Positions 1 through 10,598 are shown, numbered from the stretch's first letter. The stretch: 64,000 bases of DNA from Agrypnia vestita (GCA_016648135.1 JADDOH010000477.1:62001-126000), one strand, 5' to 3'. The notes: generated by a model not told the origin, from the sequence alone. Made by a program: numbers and translations.

Positions 1-480
1 ACATAATCTATTGCATATTCTTTGTATTTCCTTTTGTGCAAATTTATATTATAGAGCATAGTACCTATTGGTAAATTCTATGCCATTTCTTAAAAGCCAT
101 GTAACCATTTTAGCCTTTTTAGAATTTGAGATAGAAGCAGGATCGAGGACCTTATTATGATAAGATGCATTGTCAATGACTACTACTAACCTAGACTGTA
201 AATTTGGGATTAACATTTCAGATAGGTATCTATTTTTCATAATTTTTATAATTGATATCCTCATGATAGTCCCCTGTTTTTGATGCGATTTATATTTTGA
301 CAAGGCATTAGGTACAAAACCAGCTTCACCACCAGCATGTACAATTATATGGGTTGATCCTTTAGATACGGGCTTTCTCATGCCATTTTTGGACGAATCA
401 TGACATAGATGACACGTGAGTTGTGTGCACGTATGTTTCGTCAGTGTAGATGATTGACCTTCCTTCTCGCCTGTATCGTA
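1..480 (-). pseudogene. Tc1/mariner-IS630 superfamily transposase relic
   Basis: Read on the minus strand, this is a broken DDE-type transposase that runs off the left window edge. The open part (381 down to 49) contains HAGGEAGFVPNALSKYKS, then LIPNLQSRLVVVIDNASYHN, with the second catalytic Asp in VIDNASYHN, followed by SNSKKAKMVTWL. Just upstream in another frame is IYTDETYVHTTHVSS, which holds the first catalytic Asp. Downstream, past a stop and in another frame, is a KRKYKEYAID-like tail. At least two frameshifts and a stop separate these blocks, so the gene is dead. The order of motifs matches the IS630-like DDE transposases common in insect genomes. No terminal inverted repeats were identified. 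Confidence 0.8.
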
Positions 481-519
481 ATATTTTCCTTAAATATTAT
501 GAGCCTTTTTGTAAAAAAC

Positions 520-668
520 GTCTATTTTTTACGGGGTCAAAGATTTGTGTGCGGCTCCAGAGCCGCACTAACGGGGCCAAAGAGCCGAACTTACGGGGCC
601 AAAGAGTCGCATGCGGATCTGGAGCCGCACTTACGGGGCCAAAGAGCCGCACTATGCCGACCTATGAT
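520..668 (+). mobile_element. hAT-like element end with GC-rich subterminal repeats
   Basis: A GC-rich island in AT-rich DNA. The motif ACGGGGYCAAAGA recurs at 531, 571, 593 and 633, with GCGGCTC/GAGCCGC palindromic pieces between. It ends in TATGCCGACCTATG (653-666), close to the GCCGACCCCTG terminus of one hAT group whose subterminal regions carry GAGCCGC repeats. The opposite end is not visible. The short reading frames over it are by-products of the repeats. Family assignment is from memory of terminal motifs. Confidence 0.5.
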
Positions 669-794
669 GTAAATTATTGAATATGTATATAAAAAAAATT
701 AATCCTCATTCCAATATCTCGTATTGAATAAACTGTCTTCTAAATTAATACAAGTATTCTTTGTTAATAAGGAAAATTTAGTTGATTGATTGGA

Positions 795-798
795 ATCA

Positions 799-841
<43 letters not shown>
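795..841. repeat. (AT)n microsatellite
   Basis: An almost uninterrupted run of alternating A and T directly beside the Penelope-like remnant at 841-940. A similar AT run also abuts the related remnant at 45.1 kb. Confidence 0.95.
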
Positions 842-843
<2 letters not shown>

Positions 844-945
844 GGATTGTTTTCTAGGATAACCCGCGTATTATAGTCTTGCGAAAGACTGTTATATTGT
901 TCCCAACGTTTCGGACAGATAGCACTGGCCATTTTCAAAGGGATT
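841..945 (-). mobile_element. Penelope-like end with degenerate hammerhead (GAAACGT family)
   Basis: On the minus strand, TTGAAAA (938-932) stands where a hammerhead core CUGANGA would be. It is followed by a short imperfect stem, then GAAACGTT (912-905). Downstream is a GTCTTTCGCAAGAC hairpin and TACGCGGGTTATCCTAGAAA. The same order (core, GAAACGT, GTCT hairpin, ACGCGAG..ATTCCAGAAA) is seen at 45.1 kb. The C-to-T and G-to-A changes in the core look like ordinary decay, so this copy is probably not an active ribozyme. Confidence 0.5.
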
Positions 946-992
946 TTTGCGCCTTGTATTTCGAGTTCTGTTCAAAACAGATTCTGGAAAGG

Positions 993-1060
993 GAAAGTTC
1001 TAGATGCTTCCAGAAAGTTCTATAAGATTTCGAAATGCTCATGAAAGTTTTGAAAAGTTC
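993..1060. promoter_or_regulatory. Decayed heat-shock-element array
   Basis: Fourteen consecutive 5-bp steps carry alternating GAA-like and TTC-like triplets: GAA 993, TTC 998, GAT 1003, TTC 1008, GAA 1013, TTC 1018, TAA 1023, TTT 1028, AAA 1033, CTC 1038, GAA 1043, TTT 1048, AAA 1053, TTC 1058. That is the nGAAnnTTCn architecture bound by heat-shock factor, with some positions mutated. The DNA resembles the intact arrays in the Helitron end at 48.4-48.6 kb, so this is probably an older copy of the same module. Confidence 0.55.
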
Positions 1061-1126
1061 TCTCTAGAGTGTTATGATTGTGTGCTAAAATATCTGTTGA
1101 TATTTTGGCAAAGCGAAGGCGGTCCA

Positions 1127-1417
1127 GCAAGGAAATCCAATCACAGGTGCCGAAACCGGCAAAAAAGAGACGTCAACACAATTCTATGCTTACCGAATTA
1201 TGGTCCCGAGCGAAGCCGGGCCAGCAAGGCAATCCAATCACAGGTGCCGAAACCGGCAAAAAAGAGACGTCAACACAATTCTATGCTTACCGAATTATGG
1301 TCCCGAGCGAAGCCGGGCCAGCAAAGCAATCCAATCACAGGTGCCGAAACCGGCAAAAAAGAGACGTCAACACAATTCTATGCTTACCGAATTATGGTCC
1401 CGAGCGAAGCCGGGCCA
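1127..1417 (+). repeat. 97-bp tandem repeat, three units, with Helitron-like hairpins
   Basis: The marker AATCCAATCACAGG starts at 1134, 1231 and 1328, an exact 97-bp period with very few differences between units. Each unit carries GCCGAAACCGGC and CCCGAGCGAAGCCGGG, GC hairpins like those found just before Helitron 3' ends, followed by CCAGCAAG. A degenerate hairpin precedes the first unit near 1110. The overlapping reading frames here are open in several frames only because of the repeat. Reading it as an amplified Helitron 3' region is inference. Confidence 0.8.
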
Positions 1418-1494
1418 ACCAGCAAGTATTTTATAAATACAAATTTTAATTTCGTAACATCGACTTACTATCATTAATTATATACGAAAACGTA

Positions 1495-2080
1495 TTAATT
1501 TAAGTAAACACATTTAACTAGTAATAAGTAGATAACTAGTTGTGATCTGTAGTTAACTAGGTAATAGGTAAGTAGTAAGCATAAGTGAGTAACAGTTTCA
1601 AACTCCCCAATCAGTAATATAAAGATAGTGAATTTGTGAAGTATATTAATTATCGTTTCATTGAGAAAAACACGTTCAGGGAAATGTGTGGCTAAATTTA
1701 TGTACAGTTTGTCGTAAGCAATGGGTACACGTTCAAACATTTTGCTGAGAACGGATAGAACGAAATGGGTCTTTAGTTTTGTATCTGTTTGCGAACCCCT
1801 CTGGTGAACAGAGATCCTAAATGCTTTTAGAGATACGTTTAGCTAAAGATATTCACTACCGGTTGTTGGTACTATTCGGTACGTCTAAGCAATATTATTT
1901 CTTACAATGTTTCGTCATTGCGATTTCAACAAATATTAAAATAGTGATGGGATATGTGACTCGTAAGTGATGTAATTTTATTTCTGTATTGTGTAGTATT
2001 TTAATACGCATAAACAACTGTTTATTATTTTATTTTAATTTAAACAATTTTGTAATGCACACAAGTTGAGTTAAATATAT
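1495..2080. other. Unassigned AT-rich stretch
   Basis: An 81-codon minus-strand frame (1740 to 1495) opens with a protein-like stretch, MFERVPIAYDKLYINLATHF, and then becomes hydrophobic and low in complexity. I do not recognise it. It could be a scrap of a mobile-element protein or chance. Nothing else is visible. Confidence 0.3.
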
Positions 2081-2083
2081 CAC

Positions 2084-2119
2084 TACTAAAGTTTCGAGAG
2101 AAGCAGTCCCTCTCATTGT
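2084..2119 (-). ncRNA. Hammerhead-like motif (GAAACTnTAGTA family)
   Basis: Minus strand: a degenerate core ending in ATGA, stem II GAGAG...CTCTC, then GAAAC TTTA GT A with the presumed cleavage site after A at 2084. The minimal helix III (AC paired with GT) and the order of parts match the small type-I hammerheads known from Penelope-like elements. Relatives lie at 13190 and 28448. The first core positions are changed (CTG to ACA), so activity is doubtful. Confidence 0.5.
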
Positions 2120-2768
2120 CTGCTCTGCATAAATTTGCCACTGCTATAGTAAAACGGTATTGTATTCAAAGTTTTACCAATTTACCAGTAATGCCATTTT
2201 CCGTTTGATTTGCATGCCCTAGTTTAGCTAGAGAATGACTACTAAAATAAGGTACATACATTGGTGCTATTTTCTTCTTCGAGCATATAATATACTTATA
2301 TATATATAAACCCCTGTGGATTTTTTTGACACCAGAACTATTTTTTGCATTAATTTTCTAAAATTTTTAGTTTCTAATTTAAGATTTATTTATGTAATAG
2401 ATATAGGACATATTATTTATGTAATTGGTTTTGGTTTGATTATGTGCCGTTATGCTATTGAAATTTAAATATTAATTTAAGCATGTTTTAATTAATTTAA
2501 CCAATTATTCCTTAACCAGAATTAATTGCTTCTTTTTTATTTCGACGATAATCCAATAATTACCGGTTACTCGTTACATTGGTGGATAATATTTAATAAT
2601 CACATTAAATTAAGTATTTTATTAGTGGATTTATTAATGTTAATTTCATAATTTCTTAATTATTTACATCTTTAATTTAACGTGAAATTTTTAATATATA
2701 TTTTCTTATTTCATTTTTTTTTTATTATTTCTATTTTCTCTAGTAATCTGTTTCCCGCTCTCCGTACG
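2120..2768. other. Unassigned AT-rich stretch
   Basis: No reading frame, repeat or motif that I can name. A short palindromic TCCGTACGGA (2761-2770) sits at the left edge of the satellite block. Confidence 0.5.
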
Positions 2769-3727
2769 GAATTTTTTATTTAATTTAATGAATTGCTACA
2801 TTTCAATCTCAAGTTGAAGATTTTCATAAAAGATATACAAATTTCCATTATAGAATATTTTGCGAATTATGTTGTTGAGTAATTAAGTTACAATTGGTAC
2901 AAATTTTTACAAAAAATTTTAAATTGCAAAAATTTCACTATTTATATAAATATAATATAATATGTTTGCTCCATAAATCGGACTGACTTTTGTTTGTCTT
3001 ACTTTAAAATTTAATTTTTATTTAATTTAATGAATTGCTACATTTCAATCTCAAGTTGTAGATTTTCATAAAAGATATACAAATTTCCATTATAGAATAT
3101 TTTGCGAATTATGTTGTTGAGTAATTAAGCTACAATTGGTACAAATTTTTACAAAAAATTTTAAATTGCAAAAATTTCACTATTTATATAAATATAATAT
3201 AATATGTATGCTCCATACATCGGACTGACTTTTGTTTGTCTTACTTTAAAATTTAATTTTTATTTAATTTAATGAATTGCTACATTTCAATCTCAAGTTG
3301 TAGATTTTCATAAAAGATATACAAATTTCCATTATAGAATATTTTGCGAATTATGTTGTTGAGTAATTAAGTTACAATTGGTACAAATTTTTACAAAAAA
3401 TTTTAAATTGCAAAAATTTCACTATTTATATAAATATAATATAATATGTATGCTCCATACATCGGACTGACTTTTGTTTGTCTTACTTTAAAATTTAATT
3501 TTTATTTAATTTAATGAATTGCTACATTTCAATCTCAAGTTGTAGATTTTCATAAAATATATACAAATTTCCATTATAGAATATTTTGCGAATTATGTTG
3601 TTGAGTAATTAAGTTACAATTGGTACAAATTTTTACAAAAAATTTAAAATTGCAAAAATTTCACTATTTATATATAATATAATATGTATGCTCCATACAT
3701 CGGACTGACTTTTGTTTGTCTTACTTA
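2769..3727 (+). repeat. 242-bp tandem satellite, four units
   Basis: GAATTGCTACATTTC starts at 2790, 3032, 3274 and 3516, an exact 242-bp period. Units are nearly identical, differing by a handful of substitutions. The last unit has a 4-bp loss in an AT run. The unit is AT-rich and contains CTCCATACATCGGACTGAC. High identity means recent amplification or homogenisation. Whether it belongs to a larger genomic satellite cannot be told from here. Confidence 0.95.
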
Positions 3728-4740
3728 AGAATTATGAGTTTTTAATCAATAATTACGTTGAGATCGGAGTACCATAAAATAAAGGGAATTATATTCGTAT
3801 TGTGTCTTGAATGCAATTCAACTTGCGTCATGATTAAAAAGCTAAATTCTGGAATATTGACGTAGGTTTATTTTTTAGTTTTCATTTTAAAAAATAATAC
3901 ATATTATTTCAACATGTGGAAGTTAAAAAAAAAAATATTGGTAAAAAGCCCAAAAAGTAAATCAATTTTCTTAATTTCCAAAACATTGTTGGTTTAGAAA
4001 TTCACTAATTAATAAATAGTTTGGTTTGTGTCATTATGTAACTTAATTGATAAATTTAAATTTGATACTTATCCATACGAAAGTGCATGAATGCTATGAG
4101 AAAAAATTGTGAATTTTGCTTGTCTCGCCTTAAAGTGTCTGGCAAGATTTTTAGCTAAATTTGTGAGGGATGTGAAAATGCAGAAAAGTCGTCAAGTACA
4201 CGAAAACGATAAAGAATTCCGCAGTAGGTACCCTGACCGTAGGTTGTATCGCAGGTAGCCTCCCCATTAATAGGTTACCGGTTACCGTTAGGGGTAGAGG
4301 GTGGATGGTAGAGGGAGGGGGTAATGCTTTGAAGTGGTACCTGGCGGACGGGCAGTAATGATGGGGCGAGTAAAGCTACTCGAGCAATTCACTGTGCGAT
4401 CAATCTGCCGATTTATCGAGCGATCACGTGTTTACGAGTTTATGGAAGAGTAAATCCTGATATTTATTTGCGATTTTTGGGAGCGTTTGTTATGTTATTG
4501 TTGCAAATTGCGCGGCAATAAAGGTCTTTCTGAAAACGCGTTTACGACTGACAAAAACTATTAATACTTTATTTTATGCGTGATGAAAGCTAATAAAAAC
4601 AGTAAAGGATATTATAAATCAAGAATTTAACTAAAAGATATATCTAAAATATAATATAGTTTACCCGCAGAGGAAAAAATTATTTAGTAAAAATTTTACG
4701 TGAAAAAATACACAAGCATTAAATTAGAATCAGGAGCAAC
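3728..4740. other. Unassigned; contains a GC-richer patch at 4215-4440
   Basis: Mostly AT-rich. The patch at 4215-4440 is less AT-rich, with short direct repeats such as GGTTACCGGTTACCG and a purine run GGTAGAGGGAGGGGG. It has no coding signal and no clear splice sites. It could be a regulatory element or an old transposon end. I cannot decide. Confidence 0.35.
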
Positions 4741-4741
4741 A

Positions 4742-4960
4742 AGATCACATTGCCTCCTTCAAATATCTACAGCTCGCACCAACTTTGGATTGTGTTCACC
4801 CAAAGTGGGAATGTACCAAGCTTAAGTTCATAAATGTGGATTATTTTTTTATAATAGATTATATACATAGAACCCATGGTAATAATACTTAGCATCGTTA
4901 CATTTAACAAATATTTCAATATGTACATAATACTCTGCGACGCAAGTAGGTACTAAATTA
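4742..4960 (+). repeat. Dispersed repeat, partner of 52055-52235
   Basis: TTCACCCAAAGTGGGAATG...CCAAGCTTA, followed further on by CTCTGCGACGCAAG, is matched in the same order at 52 kb (CTCACCCATAGTGGGTATG...CCGAGCTTA and TTCTGCGTCGCAA). Two diverged copies in the same orientation imply an interspersed element. I cannot name the family. Confidence 0.5.
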
Positions 4961-5594
4961 AGTTTAATTTATCTTACTATGTTTTTATTTACAATTGTTA
5001 TAACTATTGTCTATTATTTATTTAATTTTCTTATTATTATGTAAATTTCAAAATTATTGTCTATGTGAAATATATTAGGATATAAAAGTTAACATTTTCG
5101 ATACTCTTTACTTATACTCTTATATATTTATTTATACTTATACTACTTATACTCTTATATATACTCTTATATACTTATAACTTAGGTACCTACCTTTATG
5201 TGTTATATTTCAAAATAAATAAAAAAAATCGGAAAAGTTTCAGTGTCCCTTTTTTTTAAAACTAGGCTAAACTTTTTTATTGCATATAAAAATATGAAAA
5301 TGTTTAAGAAAATTAAAAAAAATCTTTTTGTAATTGATTCCGTGTATTATTTGAATTTTTTTCTACATTTTTCAGAAAAGTTTGTTTGAGGTTTGCTAAT
5401 AAACTTTGAAAGTTATTTTATTGTATGCATACAAAACGCGGTCTCCCAGTTCATGATAGAAAAAAGCATTACGAGATCATCTGTAATACACAGTATAACT
5501 TCTGAAATCTACCTAACGTTTTTTCTCTAGACATTTTTAATAAAAGGGATTTAATAATAGAGTGGATGAAATTTAAATCACAACAGGAATTTTG

Positions 5595-6060
5595 CGTGAC
5601 CCAAAAATGCCTTTAAAACTTAGTGGAAAGGTTTACCACACTATTGTTAGACCCGCGATTACGTGTAGCTCCGAATGCTGGACTATGCATAACTCCTATT
5701 CTAGACAACTTGAAACAGCAGAAACGCGAATGCTTATATGGTCGATAGGAGCATCACTATAATATAGGATAAAATGGTCACAAATATAAACAGTAACCAG
5801 GAAGAATGTCAGCTGTGATGGTACTGGCAAATGAGACGGAGACCACTAGACCACCGGTAAAACAGGCAAATCTGTGGAACTTCATCCACAGTCATGAAAA
5901 AGACCAAAAAACTCACGGATGCCTCAATGCTCCAAAAACCTGCAGTGAAATAGCCTAGATGAAAGCAACATCAAAAACCGAAGAAATTACAGCCTGAAAA
6001 TGAGACGAACAGACCCCAACAACATAACTAGGCAACGAAATGGAACAGCGCCAGGAGGAA
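5595..6060 (+). pseudogene. RTE-like LINE reverse transcriptase C-terminal remnant
   Basis: One frame reads PLKLSGKVYHTIVRPAITC, then SSECWTMHNSYSRQLETAE, TRMLIWSIGASL, which is the usual fingers-to-thumb region of RTE-type reverse transcriptases (consensus RPALLYGSECW...MRMLRW.AGVT). After stops and frame changes, RWYWQMRRRPLDHPVKQA and KMRRTDPNN continue the known C-terminal order. Several stops are present, so the copy is dead and truncated at its 5' side. Confidence 0.8.
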
Positions 6061-6349
6061 GCGCATTTCCAATAAATCCATTGATTTGTCCATTCGATCC
6101 AGGTAGGTCCATACTTGCCAATTTAATTTTATTTCAAAATCATAACATATATACAAACACATAAGAAATATATAGTAACAAATAAATAATATTGTAACTC
6201 GCTTAATAATATGTTTCGTTTGAAAAAAATATATTTAAAAACATATAAAATATATTGGTGCTTTGAATGCAATAATTTCTAATAGAAATATGTCTACCCA
6301 GGCAAACTAGCATTACATAATGGAGTTCATAATGGAGCTCGCAGAAGAG

Positions 6350-6775
6350 AAACGAAAGTAGATTGAATGGAGTGGAGATGAGGTCCTTTAGACGTATGTG
6401 TGTAAATCCATGTATGATAGAGTAAAGAATGTAAAGATATTAGGAATGAATGTAAAGCTGATCGTAGCATAATACACAGAATAAAAATAGGGTCGCTCAG
6501 GTGGTTTGGGCATGTTGAGCGAATGAATGAGGAAAGAATGGTAAGAAAGATATATGATGCAAGTGTTGACGGCGCCAGAAAGAGAGGGCGACCACGGAAG
6601 ACGTGGCATAACCAGATTAACCAGATACTGGAAGATGGTCCTGTTAGAAGCCTGAACAACCGTCGAGCTTGCAAGCGAAGATGTATGAATGTAGACGAAG
6701 CGAAAGTTGTATGTTAGGACAGAAGATTATGGCGCTCTATCCTCTCTGTCTACCCCCACGGGGAAACGGCGTGAT
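6350..6775 (+). pseudogene. LINE ORF2 C-terminus (LRWFGHVERM family)
   Basis: VEMRSFRRMC near 6375 leads, after a frameshift, into SLRWFGHVERMNEERMVRK, then RKRGRPRKTWHNQINQIL, NNRRACKRRCMNVDEAK, and after one TAG, DRRLWRSILSVYPHGETA and a TGA stop. This is the conserved tail of a widespread insect non-LTR retrotransposon polyprotein (GRPRK and the RRAC/WRS blocks). The frame from 6523 to 6717 is intact, the rest broken. 30222-30490 carries an upstream part of the same protein type. Clade is left open. Confidence 0.85.
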
Positions 6776-6784
6776 GGTAAGTTA

Positions 6785-7660
6785 GTTAGTTACATAGTTA
6801 TAAAAAAAATTGATGAAAAAAAACCCACTCATTAATGACGGACCTCCACCAAGTTACATCACAATTGATTTAGAATTAATTTGACGTTTTTAATTGGTAA
6901 TTTAAATGCGTAAGCGAATTCTTCTGAAAACGGCACGCTCTGCAATTTTAAATTCAAATGATGATATGGAACATTCGAGCCTCTACGACCATTTCCGAAA
7001 CGCCAATTGGCATTTTTAGCGTTAATTAACTGAAAAAACTACCGAACGTGCTCCGGCATACCAAACATTTGCTTCATTTGAAATGAAATGGGTATTTTAT
7101 ATGCAATATTATTCGAGTGACTGATAAAAGTAAAAGCCTTTTATAATAATAATACGATAAAAGTAAATGTAAAATGTTTTACGTCGACTGGATGTTGCCT
7201 ACTGCCCCAGTTGTCACAAATAAGCACGTAAATGTTTTTAAGGCGTATTTTCATACCTCCATGTTATTTTAAGTTACAATATATATAATCAAGGAAAACT
7301 ACACTACGTTATTTTCACTTCACGATTTGCACTATTTTAACCGGTCCGAGGGAATACGTATTCTCAGTAAAACTTTAATTATTGGTGTTTACAAGCGCAG
7401 GTGCAAAAGATGACTTGACATAGGCAATCAGTCATGGAATTTTCTGACATTATAACTATTTTTTATATAGTTTGACTTAAAATTATTATTTTTATGACAC
7501 ATATTTTTGTAAATTTTTTAAGTTTTTTCAGATGAGGCTATGATGTGACGTCTCCAGTGAAACGTCAAGAATCGAATCTCAACACATGCATACAGTTTGT
7601 ATAAAATATCTATTGTTATACTTCTTGAACATATAAAAAATGTTAATTTAAATAATAAAT
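6785..7660. other. Unassigned AT-rich stretch
   Basis: No coding frame or repeat recognised. Some short GC-richer patches (near 6955 and 7560) show no motif that I can support. Confidence 0.45.
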
Positions 7661-7663
7661 TCA

Positions 7664-8165
7664 CTAGCTGTAACCCGTCAAAAATGTCGGACTTTTTACT
7701 CCCTTTATATTAACTCGTGGCGTCTGGTTGCTTGACGAAAATTTTTTTGAATCGATTTTTAACCCTTTTTCCGTGATTCAATCGAGCTGAAACTTTGCAA
7801 GCAGACTCGTGACGACGATCAAGAAGATTTATCAAATTTTCTTTAAAAAAAAAAATAATTATAGTATAATTTTGGATTTTTCAAATTTTTAATGGTTTTT
7901 CATACAACTCAGTAAGTTATTTGGAGATTCCGACGCATATGGTATACACGAAACCCGAACATGCGAAAGGGAGTATTGTAAAAACTTGGTTTTTATGGGT
8001 TACTTTTTTTAAATTTCATCTTAACACTAAGTAATTAAATATTAGTTAAAAATTAATTAGTCAAAACAAAAAAGCGTATTGGGAAATTTAAAATCAAATT
8101 ATAACATTTTTTGAAATTATTCTAATTTTGAACACGGAATAATGTTTTAAAATTCATTTTTATAA
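7664..8165 (-). mobile_element. Possible older Helitron-like fragment
   Basis: On the minus strand the segment ends in GACGGGTTACAGCTAG followed by T, the CTAG|T style of Helitron 3' ends seen repeatedly in this window. GAGCTGAAACTTTGCAAGC inside is a phrase typical of insect Helitrons (from memory). The hairpin is weak and no 5' TC end was found. It abuts the next Helitron. Confidence 0.3.
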
Positions 8166-8169
8166 TCTA

Positions 8170-8702
8170 CTAGCTGTTCGTACCCGGTGTTGCACGGGTT
8201 AAGGATTAAGTTGAAAATAAATTTGTAGGGGGAAACAAAGGTTTGATTTGAACGGTACAGATTTGCATCGAAAATAAATCAGGGGGAGGAGAAAAGGTAA
8301 AAGGGGAGTGAGGAAATATAGCCTATGTCCTAAATAATAAGTTTCCAAATTTTGAGTCCGATCGGTCAAACGGTACGGATTTGCATTGAAAATATATCAG
8401 GGGGAGTGGAAGGGGTGTGAGAATAGGGGAGAAATATCACCTATCTTACCCGCCGAGTCCTAAAAAATTGTTTCCAAATTTTTAGTCTGATTGGTCAAAC
8501 GGTACAGATTTCCATCGAAAATATGTCAGGGGTGGGTAAGGATAAGGGGTGGTCGAATAGGGGGGAAATGTTGCCTTTCTTACCCGCCGGGTCCCAAAGC
8601 ATAAGTATGCAAAATTTGAATCGAATCTGACAAACGGTGTGGATTTGTATAGAGAACAGACAGACAGACAGATAGACAGACATTGAGTTTTATAGGTATA
8701 GA
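8170..8702 (-). mobile_element. Non-autonomous Helitron, copy 1
   Basis: Minus strand 5' end TCTATACCTATAAAAC follows an A. The 3' end is ACCCG-loop-CGGGT hairpin, a short spacer and CTAG followed by T. These are the Helitron hallmarks: 5' TC, 3' hairpin plus CTAG, insertion between A and T, and no target duplication. The interior is a diverged tandem array: CGGTAC/CGGTGT-type markers at 8253, 8371, 8500 and 8635 give units of about 118-135 bp. A CAGA microsatellite (8656-8682) lies near the 5' end. There is no coding capacity. A second full copy is at 28573-29089. Confidence 0.85.
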
Positions 8703-9147
8703 TAGTTTGTATTTGCTTAAGACATTTCGAAAATATTACTTTCTATTAGAAATAGTTTGCTGCTGTAAGGGTAGAAAAATAGACTTATATCTGTTTCATT
8801 TAATGATTCGTTAAAAATTTCGAAGTACTTCAAAAACAAATAACTTAGTTAAGTGCTCAAAATTCTTCTCGTCTCTGCCTTAATTCACCTTTTAAAAAAG
8901 TACCGCCTCTCATCTTAATGTCGTACCCTCCACAGTTGAACTAATGACTAATGACGTTGACCTTTGAACGAAAAACTTGTTAATCTTTATTAAATATTTA
9001 ATTTTGCTAACACACAAAGGATATTGTTTATTTTTTAATTTACAAAAATATGTCATACGACATGCTTGAGACGAAGTATACAAAAATTTCTTGAAAACTA
9101 TAGATTAAGTATAAAAATATACTCGTATCCACGTGTAACGCATTAAA
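8703..9147. other. Unassigned AT-rich stretch
   Basis: Nothing that I can support between the Helitron and the inverted-repeat element. Confidence 0.5.
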
Positions 9148-9148
9148 T

Positions 9149-9684
9149 CGAGGGTAGAAAGCCAAAAGGTCGTTAGAGATTATTTCGAACTACATAGGAG
9201 AGCAAAATAATGTTTTGTTATTTGATTTTGTCAATATTTCTTTTATTATTAAGCTATATATGTATTTTGTATAAACGAAAATAGAAATTTTCTAATAATA
9301 TTTCAGGAGCGACGAGCAAGAGGTGACCTCATCGAGACATTCAAGATTCTATCGGGCTACTACAATATTCCTAATATGACAGATATGTTTGCATTTAACA
9401 CTAATGTGGGCCTTTGAGGACATAATCTGAAGTTGAACAAGTCTCATGTCAGGTCAGGTCAATATGTGGAACAGTTTGCCCGAGGGTGTTGTGTCTGCAG
9501 CCAGTGTCAACCAATTTAAGAATAGGCTGGATATTCAAATGAGAGACAGTGATATCAGCTTAAGCTGCCTGCCCATTATCAATAATAATAATAATAATAA
9601 TAATATTTATAATAAACATTAACAAAATCAGACTCCTGTAAAATTCGAAATAATCACTGACACCCTTTTGGCTTTCTACCCTCG
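9149..9684. mobile_element. Terminal-inverted-repeat element carrying a LINE fragment
   Basis: The left end CGAGGGTAGAAAGCCAAAAG (from 9149) and the reverse-complemented right end (to 9684) match over about 40 bp, through GATTATTTCGAA. A third copy of the same terminus, CGAGAGTAAAAAGCCAAAAG followed by GGCGTTAGTGATTATT, occurs at 20366, so the ends belong to a family. The CR1-like fragment at 9307-9606 is inside the ends, so either it inserted into the element or the element captured it. The superfamily is not known to me. No clear target duplication is visible. Confidence 0.6.
9307..9606 (+). pseudogene. CR1/Jockey-like LINE ORF2 C-terminus with (AAT)n tail
   Basis: The frame reads ERRARGDLIETFKILSGYYN then IPNMTDMFAFNTNVGL, a TGA in place of Arg, GHNLKLNKSHVR, and after a frameshift MWNSLPEGVVSAASVNQFKN, RLDIQMRD. 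This is the standard C-terminal block of CR1-like LINE polyproteins (RGDLIETYK..., WNSLP..VV.A.S...FK..LD). It ends in an AAT microsatellite (about 9582-9606), as LINE tails often do. At least one stop and one frameshift make it a relic. Confidence 0.85.
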
Positions 9685-9934
9685 ATATTATTGATGGATC
9701 TTGTGTTAACAATGTAGAAATTATTCATGATGATAATTAAATAAAATTAACCTTATTACCTTAACCTGAGTTTTATAATAGTTTCATCATAGATGGTAAT
9801 AATTATTTTCATTCAAGTCCTATTAAACTTCTCCACCCTGTCACAAGTGAGGGTAATAAAATGAATAATTTTGAAATTAAAAGAAAAATAAACTCGGGTA
9901 TTAGGTACTTTACTTAATAATATTAACTTTTTTA

Positions 9935-10012
9935 ACTCTTTTCTTCTTCTCTTAATATTCCTACTTCAATCGCCCTTACACCAGTAATTTCGGCTCATTT
10001 TTTCAATGTAAA
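9935..10012 (+). repeat. Dispersed repeat, partner of 28270-28345
   Basis: A stretch with CTTTTCTTCTTCTC, then CGCCCTTACACCAGTAAT and TTCGGCTCATTTTTTCA, is matched almost letter for letter at 28270-28345 in the same orientation. At 28 kb it lies about 100 bp before a hammerhead motif, so it may be part of a Penelope-like element. That link is inference. Confidence 0.6.
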
Positions 10013-10349
10013 AAAAACGTAAAAACAATGGATGATGGAAGTCTTTGTTTTATCCCTAATTTAGCCCTATTTTGGATAACATGCTTATTACATTTGCTCC
10101 TTGTCTGATAGTGGTGGTTAATATTTATTCAACTCTCTTTGAAAAAATAAAATAAAATATTTCTTTATAGAGCGAAGATAAATTAGGAACAGTAAAATCA
10201 TTTAAAACCTGATCGGTTGAGTATTTCATGCCTGAAATAAATGTAGTTAAATATTTATATCATTTAGCGTAAATTAGAAATTTGAGAACTTTGGATGGAG
10301 AACCAAACTAATTTCTATCAACTCTCAAAATAGTATTAGTACTCACTCA

Positions 10350-10357
10350 TGACGTCA
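10350..10357. promoter_or_regulatory. CRE-like palindrome TGACGTCA
   Basis: A perfect 8-bp CREB/ATF-type palindrome in otherwise unassigned DNA. It can occur by chance and no promoter was found next to it. Confidence 0.2.
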
Positions 10358-10598
10358 CGGAAAGTGATTTTTTTCAAAATTTATCACATCAAAATTGATG
10401 AATGTCAAGACATGTTTGTTATGATACCGCAAACGAATGAGATTTTTCGTTCATTCATGAAAATAAGTTCGTGAAAAAATGCTAAAATATTTAAAATGAA
10501 CCCAGCAAAAATCTTCCTGGGTAAAAATGGATTGCTTCCGCCCATTGGCGATCTTTCACAACATCATTTTATGGGTCTTACCCATTGATATTTTCTCA

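Noticed and set aside
1004..1477. Overlapping open frames of up to 157 codons
   Set aside because: They are open because of the 97-bp tandem repeat. Three frames are open at once and none has a known domain.
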